From Rhizophagus irregularis (taxonomy: Eukaryota > Glomeromycota > Glomeromycetes > Glomerales > Glomeraceae): a stretch of 64,000 bases of DNA. Made by a program: the position numbers and the translations under genes. The notes beneath the pieces are model-generated. The model did no database searches. It saw only the letters and a program-made list of their open reading frames with translations, and had not been told where the DNA came from. The stretch lies in the NCBI RefSeq assembly GCF_026210795.1, contig NC_089429.1, positions 7,163,001 through 7,227,000 on the forward strand. The letters run 5' to 3'. Shown here piece by piece: positions 43,160 to 55,083 of this stretch (positions within the stretch are counted from its first letter, which is position 1; every line of letters begins with the position of its first letter).

Positions 43160-44185
43160 ATATATTTTTAATTACAATAAATCGCCTAACTCGATTAATT
43201 TATCCCAAAGTCATAGGAAAGAATTGGGTCATTAAAAGGATTAGGATTGGGACTAGGATTTGGGTTGGGATTAAATTAGAATTATTAGAATTAGCTATAA
43301 TTATTCATCCTGACTATTTGGGAACTTAACATGCGTACTAACGGAAACAACAGTACATTATTACTTCTCTTTCATTAGTAATTGTTATCCCATTTAATAA
43401 AGTTCGCAACCTAAGCATATGCATGATCATATAAAAAATTTATATACAGTATATTGTTATTCATATAAATTATAATGGTACCAACTTAGGAAGCTAATCT
43501 ATTTTTGTATATAAGTCTACCTTTTTAAAAAAAAAGAAATCTTCAAACTTTGAAGAGAAATAATAAATTAATAAAGTCAAATTTTTAGTAAATCCAATAT
43601 TATATAAAAGTGTTATCGCCATCGATCAAAAATTAATATGATAAAATTGAGAGAATATGCGATCAGTCTTATGAATAATACTATGAACATTCTCTGAAAA
43701 AATTCCGTATTTTCGAACATCAATATGAAGTGGAAAGGGCCATCATCCGTTGTGGCTTTGACCGCTAGGGAAATTGACAAAGCCGCCTAAGATGTTATTT
43801 TCTATTATCTAAGAATCGTATTTAATAAATATAATGAATTATCTTATCAGTTATTTTCTGCAGTTGTGTCAATCCAAGGTATAGCAAAACATCATCATCA
43901 TCAATAAATACTGAAAATATTCATTGCCTTAAGCGCTCAGCTAACAGTTAATTACTAAGTAAAATTTTTATCCATTTCAGTAAGTGGTGTTTGCTATTTT
44001 GCTGTAAGAAGAAATGAAAGGATTTAAATTTAAATTCAGAAATTCAACTTTAGCTCATAGTTCAAATAAAGATCTAAAAATCTAGTGATCGGAGGCTTAG
44101 AAATTTTGTTTGATCACAATAATTGTCACACCATGGAATCGCGTACAGTTCTTTTATTTCGAACTTTGTCGTATTAATTTGTTAA
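43160..44185. other. No clear gene
   Basis: AT-rich, with only short protein-like scraps such as MKWKGPSSVVALTAREIDKA near 43,730-43,790. GGCTTTG...CAAAGCC at 43,755-43,785 forms a small hairpin. Confidence 0.35.
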
Positions 44186-44189
44186 TAAC

Positions 44190-45120
44190 AATGTCTTAAT
44201 TTATTAAACATTCATACCACTTGCCTCTAATTTTCGATCGCCAACCAATCTTTTGAGCTTGTATGAAGACGACATTGAGCGAATGCGTTTGCCTCGTCTT
44301 GGGGTAAAATTGGCAAAGATTATTCACCTGAATATTTAGTGAATTAACACAACAATAATGTTTCTTTGATTCCCAATTTTACGCTTGATCTCCACCGAGA
44401 AATATTATTGGATCTTTTAATGGTACGCGTTAATTACTTTTCAATTCAATTTCTATTGAATGCACTCTTGACCGTGCTTAACAATATTTTTAAGACAATA
44501 GGATATCGTCTTTGAATCCTAAAAACTTATGCTGCTTGAAATTCGTGAAAGATCTATAGATCCGCTTTTATCAATATATATTTTTTTGTGGCGGGAGTGA
44601 AGAATCCTGCGAATCTGAGAACTCTCCTCTCCCTTTGGATCTGGTGCCAATCTTTCAGATAAATTAAAAGATCCTAGCATTTGAGTTCTTAATCTTTCAC
44701 GCGAATAAAATATATTCAAATACTTAAGAGGATTTGAAGTTTATCAACAGAATCAAGATAGCGAGGCATTACTTCTGCAAACCATGGAAATCAGATCCGT
44801 TTTTAGAAATGACCAATACTTTTTCTACAAGCATGATCCAAATGAATTTCTGGGAATGCCCCATGGGTCTTAATTCACATGTCCTGGCAAATAATGATCC
44901 TCGACAAGAAATACTAGATCCATAGCTTCCTAATGGATCTCGATTCTAGTTCAGTATAAGGAGATTCTCAACGCAGGGATGTCTTTTCAGTACATCCTTT
45001 CTGCAACTCAACTAAAGTCTTTTCGCTTTCCTTTTCGAAAATATCTACCGAATTACTTACGGGATCAGATTGTGTGTCAGGATATTATTTCCCAGAATAT
45101 GTTATGATTGGTATAGTTTG
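44190..45120 (+). pseudogene. Decayed gene, part 2 (membrane-protein-family-like)
   Basis: Plus-strand pieces include YEDDIERMRLPRLGVKLAKI (44,263-44,335), MLLEIRERSIDPLLSIYIFL (44,530-44,600) and an open frame at 44,734-44,925 with FCKPWKSDPFLEMTNTFSTS and MNFWECPMGLNSH. The text continues past the stop as NGSRF and later ITYGIRLCVRILFPRI in another frame. From memory, WKSDPFLEMTNTFST-like text belongs to a large glomeromycete family of proteins with membrane segments; this was not checked. Many frame changes show decay. Confidence 0.4.
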
Positions 45121-45928
45121 ATGGAAATCAATTTACTATTTGTTATTTAATCGTGATCTGTGAATAAGCTCATATAGAGAAAAATTTTCAACACTATTGC
45201 TATATATCGTTCTACGATTATGAGAGATTCATGATATGGTGGATGGTCATCCTGTTAGACAGAAACGTATGAAAAATACGGTCTATGAAGGAAATGGAAC
45301 TCAAATTAGGTGAATGAACACGTAGAACCATGAGTAAATAAAGGTGCTGATCAAGAAAATGAAATAAAATAAATAAATCATATTAAATATAATTTCGCAT
45401 TCAGTTTGAAATTCAATTAGCTTATCCGATACATACAATAGTGAGATGTCCTCTAACATCAGTCATTCATCGGTTATCACCAGACCTGTATTGGAATACT
45501 TTGGTCTTAAATAGTACGCAAATTAATTAAATTTAACTTTAGGTAAAAATAGATGCCGCTCTTACTTCTTATACCCAGGGAATAAATCAACTCACTAGTC
45601 AATATACTTTCCACTAGCTTGATTGTGATGTACCACTGATAACAATATCATGTTGCTTTACAGGCGATTCAAAACGCTAAGTCATTTTGGCTAGCATTAA
45701 CACTATGGAGCTACCTCCATTATTTTTTTCAACACACCTCGTTAAATAAATAGTAGGCTTTACAATTGGATTCGTGATAACGTATGTTGAAATTCAAAAA
45801 AAAACCAACAAGTTAATATGATAAATACTTAATAGAAATTCTAATTCAGTACAAAATGCATACTTTTAGAAAGGTCGGTTAAGGAGTTTTTTAAATATTG
45901 GTTTTATATTTCTTCCATTCCAATCAAC

Positions 45929-46690
45929 ATGAAAAAACATTTTAGCTTTTTTCTTTTTAAAAATAAAAAAATTAACGCGTTTCCCCATGTGGATAAAATT
46001 TCAAATATTGGGATGATCGATGATCACTGCGCCGGCAATCGAAATATTGCAAAAGGAGAAGTGGTGGAACGTAGTAGTGGTGAATTTCGTATACCTTAGT
46101 AGGTGTTAATAAACCTGTTTCTCTTTTAGAAATGACACGTAAATTCTCTAGTATTGAAGATTTGGATCTTTAATTACTGAAGATCCTTTTGTTTCGTCAT
46201 ATTTTAAAATATACAGAAAACCAAAACCTCCATCTAGGATCTTTCGGGTCAGAGTTCTTTCATTATAATATGTTTCAGATGAATAATTCTATTTTCGGAG
46301 TAAAGGAACAGACCAAAAATAAAATAGAATTTTTATTCAAACCTTTACTAAGATTAAATGATCAGAGTAAGCTTTTAATTTCTTTTCTTTCTTTTAATAC
46401 ACATATAGATATACACATATAGATATATAATAATTTTTTTTTATCTGTAGATGCTGAATTTAATTGTCTTGTAATTGAGTCAGCAAAGCCAGCTGATCCT
46501 TCAATCAAAGATATTATGACCAAATTAACCATTCCAGTAAAGTTATCTACTGTGAATGTTTCAATATTTCAACTAAATGATGATAAATATAAACCAAATT
46601 TATTACGACAAACATTTTCAGGAGAATGTGTTAACAAATTAATTCTGGCTCTTAAACCATTATCAGATAGCATTAACTGATTTGCCCAAA
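45929..46690 (+). pseudogene. Decayed gene, part 3, with one intact intron
   Basis: The ATG at 45,929 opens 56 codons (NAFPHVDKISNIGMIDDHCA, ERSSGEFRIP) to TAG. Without a gap another frame goes on: LVGVNKPVSLLEMTRKFSSI to TAA near 46,170, then the same frame from 46,189 (HLGSFGSEFFHYNMFQMNNS) to a GTAAGC donor at 46,367. The intron ends CTGTAG at 46,450, and splicing keeps phase into NAEFNCLVIESAKPADPSIK, running to TGA near 46,680 and continuing beyond as LSQLNWGPFAPRSFGIFP. Only two or three lesions break about 250 residues, so this part decayed less than its neighbours. The family is not recognised. Confidence 0.5.
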
Positions 46691-47549
46691 ATTGTTATAG
46701 TAATTTTTATGAAAAGTTAAGTCAATTGAATTGGGGTCCATTTGCACCAAGATCATTTGGAATTTTTCCAATGATTTCTATAAATTATAATATTATTAGC
46801 AAGATTCTAAACTATGTACTATTGGAAGTGATAACTACACAGTACATATTCCAATTTTTGACAACATTTCAATTTAGTTACAGGATTACTTCGATTAAAT
46901 GAAGAAGGAAGTTTGAAATTTCTTCAAATGAATCATTCAGTATTTTCAAAAATATGATTCAAGAATTTTCTAAAATAATTCCAGTAACTGAATAGAGGTT
47001 ATCAACAAATGGTAAATGGCAATATGACCTACTTCTCTGAAAAAAGTATTATTATCATTTAACATGATTGAAGCTAAAGATTATACAATCAAATCAAATT
47101 TCCAAATAATATTTAATAATAATCTAAATACTTTAATCAAAAAAAGGGTTTACTGCACTTTCATTCAATGAATATACGTCTTTAATTGATGAAAGTGCAC
47201 CTTTTTACAATAATCCGTAAGTGTATTCATTAAATATTTTTAACTTTTTTTTTTGTAAATGATTAAATTTTACTTCTATTACTTTACAGGAGATTAAAGA
47301 ATTTTATCTATTGATTATAATACTTATAGTAGCTTTAGTAGTATTGATAATATTATAGTATATTTTGGCATATTTAAAAAATCTTGAAAATAAAACTTTG
47401 CAATATTTGAAATCTTACAAGATTTTGCTGTGAATCTAGCATTCATATTATTAAAAGTTAAAAATACATCACATTTGATAATTGTAAGAAATTTCATTTA
47501 ATATTATTTTATTTAATTGATTACTAATTTTCTTATTTATTATTATTTA

Positions 47550-47900
47550 GTATGATATTCTTTGTTTTACCTATTGTAATCAATATTTTATTAGCCATAA
47601 ATATTTTTGTATTTGAAATGGCAATGAATCCATCATTCTTTAAATGGATTTCTGATATGCATATTACTTTTAGCCATTAATATACAAGTATTAAATACTT
47701 TATTATTAGATTTATTTGGCCTTAAAATATGTTTAGCTCTTTTGACTTAAAGATCAAAAAAAATAATGCTTTGAGTAATATCATAAACATTTTTATTGAA
47801 GATATATCTCAAATCATTATCCAAGAATTATATTACAAGTTATATTACAATAGTGTTATAACATATGATCTTATTTCATCTCTTACACTTGATTAATTAT
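47550..47900 (+). pseudogene. Multi-pass membrane protein fragment
   Basis: Plus-strand reading gives MIFFVLPIVINILLAINIFV then MAMNPSFFKWISDM, which look like a transmembrane helix and loop. A frame change follows, and then INIFIEDISQIIIQELYY with SVITYDLISSLTLD. FxEDIxQxxIQ followed by S-V-x-T-Y-D is, to my memory, a signature of an expanded membrane-protein family in Rhizophagus. This fits the preceding fragments as the C-terminal part of one ancient locus running from about 42 to 48 kb. Confidence 0.45.
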
Positions 47901-47949
47901 AGTAAATATTAATTTTAAGATCATATCATACGTTATTATTAAGATGGAA

Positions 47950-48440
47950 TCATTGACACAATAAAATTAGAGAATATAATAAATTAAAATTTATAAAGTT
48001 AAATATTGAGAATTAAAGCAGAGAAAAAAGATCTTGCCAAAAATTTTAATTTATAAACAATCTAATTAGATGAAAAAAATATATAGTAATTTTTAAATAC
48101 TATTAATTTAATAAAATACTAATATTAAGATTTTTAAAAAAGTAGTAGATAAAATTAAAATCCATAAAATTAAATATATATTAAGAATTAAAGCAAAGAA
48201 AAAAGATCTTGCTGAAAATTTTGATTTATAAAAAATTTAATTAAATAAAAAAAATATATAGTAAATAGATTGTAAAATATTTTAACTTTTAAATACTATT
48301 AATTTAATAAAAATACCAATATTATTAAGACTTTAAAATTAAAGCAAAGAAAAAAATCTTGTGATTTATAAAAAATCTAGTAAATAAATTGTGAAATATT
48401 TTTAATTTTTTAAATACTATTAATTTAATAAAATATTTTA
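47950..48440. repeat. ~150-180 bp degenerate tandem repeats (3 copies)
   Basis: AATTAAAGCARAGAAAAAAGATCTT occurs near 48,013, 48,189 and, shortened, 48,335. Each is followed by AAATATATAGTAA and CTATTAATTTAATAAAAT phrases. No coding capacity. Confidence 0.65.
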
Positions 48441-48899
48441 AACCGCCATTTACACTATAAATTTTTCTGACTTTCAATTTTTTAAAATTAATAATATATA
48501 TTAATAAGTAATAAGATTTACACTATATGTAAAATGAAGATCATTGCCATACTTTAACAAGTAATATCTCACTATCTAAAGGTCCGTTGCACTCCATTTT
48601 TTTTTTTGCAAATTCCCCTTAATTAGGAGAATTTAATTTTGGGTATTATTTTACTATAAAATTTTTTGATTTAATGTAGTTTAAGAAAAACTGTTATAAT
48701 AAAAACTGTAAAATCTATATGTTTTATAGTAATTTTTAATTATATTCATTAAATAAATTAATCAATTTATTACTAAAAAGTATTGACTTTTTTTAATTTT
48801 AATTAATAATTTAAGCTATTTAATAATTAATTTTACATTTTTTTATTATAAAAGCATAATATAATTTTGTGAAAATTTTGATTTTTTTAAAAATTTTAA

Positions 48900-49112
48900 A
48901 AAGTGGCAAAAAGAATGCACCAAGTTGTTTTGATTTAATGTTATGTAATTAAAAAACTAATTAGTAAATTAATATTAAATTTTATGTTTTTTAGTAGGCC
49001 AAACCATATATTATTTAAGTTTTAAATTTTATTTTAATTGAATTTAAATTGATTTAATAAGAACAATTAATAATTTTAAAAAAGTTTGGTGCATTTTTTT
49101 TGATGTCCACTG
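48900..49112. mobile_element. ~213-bp Tc1/mariner-like MITE (degenerate)
   Basis: The right end, read inwards on the minus strand, is CAGTGGACATCAAAAAAAAT then GCACCAAAC, bordered by TA at 49,113-49,114. The left end is AAGTGGCAAAAAGAATGCAC with CAAGTTG. A related TTGCACTCC-like phrase occurs at about 48,588. The ends agree over about 25 bp with gaps. Confidence 0.5.
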
Positions 49113-51640
49113 TATATTTATTTAATAGAAAGCAATTTTCTTTGTTAAACCTCAGAATTATATGAACCTCCTGATTGATAGATTCAACTGGAATAATGTT
49201 ATATTCTTCAGTATAGAATAATTGGGAGTAACCATAGACTATAGGCTCTATTGGATGAATGTCAAACTAACGAACAAGAGCAAGTTCATATGGCTCTTTA
49301 TATGATCCTCAAAAGAATTTTAAAAATAGCAATATCTTGAAAAGAAATAATTTGTAAAGAACTACGAAGTAAAATCGTATTTACAAATTTTTAAAGTTCA
49401 CTTACTTTTCTGTACTAAGCACCTTCGTCTTGTTCTTGATCCTCTGCATGAGTTACTGTGTCATTGCTAAACCATTCTTTTCCTTAGAATTCACCCGTTG
49501 ATTTTAGAATTTCTTCACTTTCTAGATGAACTGAATCATAAATTTTGATAAAAAAATCATTTTCTGAATCTTGCGAGGATGTGTCTAAAAAAGTATCTAA
49601 CGCTGTAATTATTTGTGCCAATCCTTCAATATAATTTGGATGTGGCAGATTTTCAGATTTTTTTAAAGATTTTATTTTTTCATTAATGGAGTCTAGATTT
49701 AATTCCCAAAGAATTTTTCCAAACCCTTCAGTTTTACGACGAATGAATTTCATGCTGCTAGTAGTTGGAGTTAATTCTTTACGCTTTACTTGCAAAAATA
49801 TTAATAGTTTAGTATTTATGATTGGAGAAAAGTTAAAAAAATCTTATAAAACTTTTACTAATAGCGTTCACCAGTTGTTGTATCATGTGTTTTCTATTTG
49901 TTGCTCAATATGGAATTTTAATATATAATTTATGGAGCGTTTCATAAATTTCTGTTGATAGGCCATTCAGTACACCATATTTGACAATGGCAGGTACTGA
50001 AATAATTAAATTAAATTAAAATTTGTATAAATTAATAGCCATCTTCAAATTATATTACCTGCACGATAACGCCAACTATGAAATTTTTAGGCAAACTTGC
50101 AATCTACTGTAGTAAATAATGGAGAGAATATCCTTCAGTTTTAAACTCGATGCACCAATCAATAATTGCTTCTTATTTTAATTAGTAATTAGATCATCTA
50201 TTAACTTTTAAAGAAAGTTAATTTTTTTAATTTTTTCTTTTTACTTCAAAGATATTCAGTTCATTTTCGGTATATGATTCTTGTCTGCTCATAGTATACA
50301 TTTTATTAAACTTTGTGTAAAGTTCACAAAGTTCTTTACAAGTTATTTCATTTTCTTCGCTGAAAATTTCATCTAAAGCAAAAATCGCTATCTTCATAAT
50401 ATGACAATAGTCTGATGCTGTCATTACTTTTAGTTGACCTACTTTACTTAACAATTTAAGGTCTGAAAAATGTAGAATTTATCAAAGATGTTCATCGAAA
50501 ATCTTCTGTAATTCCAACCCTTTGACCTTTTTTAAGATTTCTTGCGTAAACTCCAGTTGATATTTAAAAAGTCCAAGGTTGATATGATGCATACGGTTGG
50601 GAACGCATGCTTCGTAAATATTCAGATTTCTGTAAAAAATTTTATATATGTAAAAAAATTTTTACAATGTCATCATTACTTATAAAATTTAGTAATATTT
50701 ACAGAAATTCCCAGAAGGCATTTTTGACGTAATGTATATAATACTCCTTTCCTGTCCAGTGCTAACCATTTCCTTTATATTTTCATGAGTTCTGGAAAGT
50801 ATATCTTCTTGTGTAAGTTTTATATTGTTTAAGTTATTTTGCAGAACCATACAAGTATGGCATGGTATTTTACATCACGCTCCTTTATATGTAGTGGTCA
50901 CATTATCTGCTTCAAGCATATCCGCAAAAAAAAAGAAATTCGTGCAGCAAATGTTTTCGCTTGTCCATTAATCCCAAAACATAACGTATCAGATTTCTCC
51001 AGTAAAGATCAAAGCATGATATTAAAGCATTTGTGAAATATTTCACGCTGCAAACTTCAAAAGACTTCAGTAGTTTTAATGCCTAAATCTTGAACTTTAG
51101 GCAAAAAACCTAAAAGTATTTTAGATTCTGGTAGGTTTCAAACCCAATTTGGAACATTTTCAAGCGTTAAAAATACTGGATGGCCTGATGTCTTGCCCAG
51201 TCCATCGAAAGTAGTCCCATCTGAATATAAGATGATAAACAATAAGTGATTTAATGGTGAAAGAATCTTCTCCGTTTTCAGCCACCAGTCGCCTTTATAT
51301 GGCTCACCAAATACTTTTGTTTCGCTTCCATCATCCTAAGAATATAAACAACCAAAAATCTGAGTGATGATCTTCAGTTTCTTTTAGTTATTCATAATTA
51401 TTAAATTTATCTTTTTTTTCTTTAGAATTTCCTTATAGACAAAATTATTAGCTACTTCTGGTCGTTGCAGAAGAGCTTGAATAGCGCAAAATATAGGATG
51501 ATAATAGAGTGTAATGTCAATACCGCTGTAGGTTGAAACAACTTTTTTTTTGAAGTCTAATGAAGGTGAAGTTATTTGATTAAGATAGTCTTTGCCATTT
51601 TTGGTTGATTTCGGTAATGGAGATTCTTTCAGATTGTTAT

Positions 51641-52030
51641 CCCTATAAAAAATATATATACGGTTAGTATACTGTATTTTCGTATTTTGCGAACAGTATA
51701 TTTATAGTATTATTACCGTATAATTACAGTATTTTCACATACTGTATATATTCGGTATTCTGCACACTGTATCATATATACGATTTGCATACAGTATATT
51801 TTTCCAGTTTCACCCGTATGTTTTATACTTGTAAACAGTAGAAAAACCGTATGTTTTATACCAATAAACAGTATATTGTTTTATATTTTATATTGCGAAC
51901 AGTATACTTTTCCAGGATAAACCGTATATTTTATACTGATAAACAGTACTTTTTTCCAGTTTAAACTGCATATTTTGTACTGATAAATAGTATATATTAT
52001 TCAATTAAATCGTATATTTTATATTTGCAA
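51641..52030 (+). repeat. Left terminal/subterminal repeat array of the 5.7-kb element
   Basis: More than ten short units of the type GTATATTTTATACTGATAAA and AACAGTATA, alternating in phase, with TTTTCCAGTTTAAAC-like joints. The inverse array is at 57,015-57,338. Confidence 0.8.
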
Positions 52031-52289
52031 ACAGAATTTAAAATGCATTTATAATCAATAAAATTTTTATTAAATAATATTAAATATACAAATATTTTTT
52101 TATAATAATATAAATAAAAAACTAGTATAAAATAATATACTATTTGTAAAAAAAATAATATTAGCAAAATATAAACAAAAAAAAAAGAAATTTAATTAGT
52201 AATATTATCATTATTTTAAATATAAAAAAGGAATAATAAAAGGTTAGTAAAAAAAAAGAAATTTAATTAGTAATATGGATAAATCTAAT

Positions 52290-52602
52290 TGTAACAGCCT
52301 GTTACGCGTCTTATTTGTAACAACCCCCAATTTTATCCAATTAAAATTTAAGATCAGGCGTAATGTAAACAAAAACAAAAGATCAGTCGTGTAACTAAGA
52401 CAAAAGAATTTTTTAAAAAATTTCAAGAAACTGCTTATAACTTAAAATTTTGTCTATGAAACTGTCTTAAATACATTAAGTAAAAGTTTTCCAAATTAAA
52501 TTTTGCATATAAAATTTTTATTTGTGAAACACACATTAAATTTATTATTAAAAAAAAATAAAAAAAGGATGTTACAAATAAGATATGTAACAGGCTGTTA
52601 CA
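52290..52602. mobile_element. 313-bp MITE with TGTAACAGCCTGTTAC ends
   Basis: TGTAACAGCCTGTTAC is at the left, with its inverse GTAACAGGCTGTTACA at the right. The pairing continues through TCTTATTTGTAACA. AAT occurs directly outside both ends (52,287-52,289 and 52,603-52,605). A related ~55-bp phrase (GTAATATTATCATTATTTTA...) stands on both sides of the MITE (about 52,199 and 52,618), so it landed between two copies of a local repeat. Confidence 0.8.
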
Positions 52603-52609
52603 AATACAT

Positions 52610-53270
52610 TTTTTCTAGTAATATTATCATTATTTTAAATATAAAAAAGAAATAATAAAAAGTTAGTAATATTATTAATATATTAGTTAGATATAAAAAA
52701 GTAATAAAACGATAGTAGTAATGTTAGTAATATATTAAAAAAATTAAATAAAATACATAAAAGTAAAAAAAAAAATATAATTAATATATGTTAACATATA
52801 ATATTAATATAAAAATAAAAACATAAAACGGTGTACATATAGTTGTTTAATTAATATTGTTAAAATTCACCATTACAATTCCAGAGATATTAGTGAAAGT
52901 AATTGTTAATTGATATACGTGCATATCACTTTTTGTATAATTAGTAGTTTGGTACAAATATATATATTATATATTATCAAAATAAGTTTTTTATTTAATT
53001 TTTATTATTATATGTTAAAATAATTTTGGTATTCATTTTTATTGTCTTTTTTTTTCTAAAAAAAAAGAAGAGAAAAGAATATTTTTGAAAAAATAAACAA
53101 AAAATAAACAATAACGTGTTATTAATGCATGTGATCGGCGATCAGCTGAATTTTAATTGGTTAAATATAGAAATGCGAAAATTAAAAAGCAGAAGTATTT
53201 TTTTTAAAATTTAAATCATACAGATTGTTTTTAAAGTTTAATTAGTAATTTAAAAGTTCTTTTTTTTAAT
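52610..53270. other. AT-rich interior of the 5.7-kb element
   Basis: Nothing recognised apart from short A/T runs. CGATCAGCTG-like GC at 53,136-53,147 is isolated. Confidence 0.4.
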
Positions 53271-53279
53271 AAGAAAATT

Positions 53280-53530
53280 TGTAAAAATTTTTCTTAATAC
53301 TGCTTAATTTTTAAATTAAAGCCTTAATACTAAATTAGCTAAATTAGAATTAAGAAAATTTTGTGAGAATTTTCTTTGATACTGCTTAATTTTTAAATTA
53401 AAGCTTTAATATTAAATTAGTTAAATTAGAATTAAGCAGTATTAAGAAAAATTCGCAAGAATTTTCCTTGATACTGCTTAATTTTTAAATTAAAGCCTTA
53501 ATACTACTAAATTAGTTAAATTAGAATTAA
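53280..53530. repeat. ~90-bp repeats (3 copies), also at 54,633-54,880
   Basis: The unit contains AGTATTAAGAAAAATTCGC, AAGAATTTTCCTTGATACTG, CTTAATTTTTAAATTAAAGC and TTAGTTAAATTAGAATTAAG. Most of the unit is self-complementary (AGTATTAAGRAAAAT with ATTTTCCTTGATACT). A second block of three copies at 54,633-54,880 has the same orientation. Confidence 0.75.
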
Positions 53531-55083
53531 CATATGGGCTGATTTATGGAATTAAGTTTTTATATTCAAAAAACTAACTTTATTAAGAAAATGCTAATAC
53601 AATTTACATGAAAATGATAGATTCACACCGCTGATATAAATAAAATTGATTTGATTATATTATTTTTTGATTTTTTTAATAATATCATTAAAATTAAAAA
53701 ATTTAAATATAATTGTCATGACAAAATATTGAATAACTTAACGTGTATGTGTGCTAGACGAATGAATTTATATTCATTAGAAAGAGGTAATCAAGAGCTA
53801 TCCATAAACCAAATATCACATGAATTGGATCACAAGTTGCTGAATAATTACGTTCAATATATTTATTTTTAACCTTTGACTTTGATCGTTAATATCTTCA
53901 CATCTAGTAATTCGATTTGAATAATCTTTTTTCGTTCAGGTAGAGTAGATTCTGGGCTTTCATATGAATATAAATATATGTGTTTAGAATACATGTACGC
54001 TGAGATATTAACGATTTTGTTAATTGAATAAAACTCTGACACAAAAATTTTTAAAATTATAATTCTTACCAAAAGATGATCTTTACAGGTATTATTGGGC
54101 TCTTTTTACTTTACTTAACAAGTTTTTATTTGCCATTTCTGTTTTAAATTGAATAAATTAATAAAATCAATTTTAAAAAGTAATTAACAAGTAGAATAAA
54201 ATTAGTATAGTAAAAAACAAAAAAAAACATCTCAAAAACTCTAAATCATAACTCACATTTTTATTTTGTATATATTTTTACTAAAAAAAAGAAGGAAATA
54301 AGGTTAAAAATAAATGAAAAAAGATTTTTCTTATTAATAAAAATTATTAATATTTGTTTTCTTACTTACTGATTAAAAAAACCTGCTATATATGCCTATA
54401 AACTTTTCTAAGTCACCTACCAAAAATCTGATTGAAAAGTGATTGAAAAGTGATTGAAAAAGAAAGTAGTTGCCATTGTTATTTTTGAATAAACGTTAAA
54501 AAATTTTTTTTTATTTTTTGATAGATTTAGATCATCTGATTATGTAACACATACAATTTAAGCTTGTGAAACATAATTCTTGTTAAAATGTGCAAATCTT
54601 TATGTTTGGCTAATTTCACGAATTGGCAGATATAAGCAGTATTAAGAAAAATTCGCAAGAATTTTCCTTGATACTGCTTAATTTTTAAATTAAAACCTTA
54701 ATACTAAATTAGTTAAATTAGAATTAAGCAGTATTAAGAAAAATTCGCAAGAATTTTCCTTGATACTGCTTAATTTTTAAATTAAAACCTTAATACTAAA
54801 TTAGTTAAATTAGAATTAAGTAGTATTAAGAAAAATTCATGAGAATTTTCCTTAATACTGCTTAATTTTTAAATTATAATTTATAAAAATGATTTATAAT
54901 TGAGTTTTGAATTTAGTATTATCAATCGGACTTTGAACTTAAAAATTAAACAGTATTAACAAAAATTCTTGTGAATTTTTTAATAATTGTGATTTTACAT
55001 CAGTGAGTTTTTGGGTAGTACATATTAGCAGATACTAGTATTGTTTGATGCTTTAAAGTGTAGAAAAACTTACTCTATCACAC

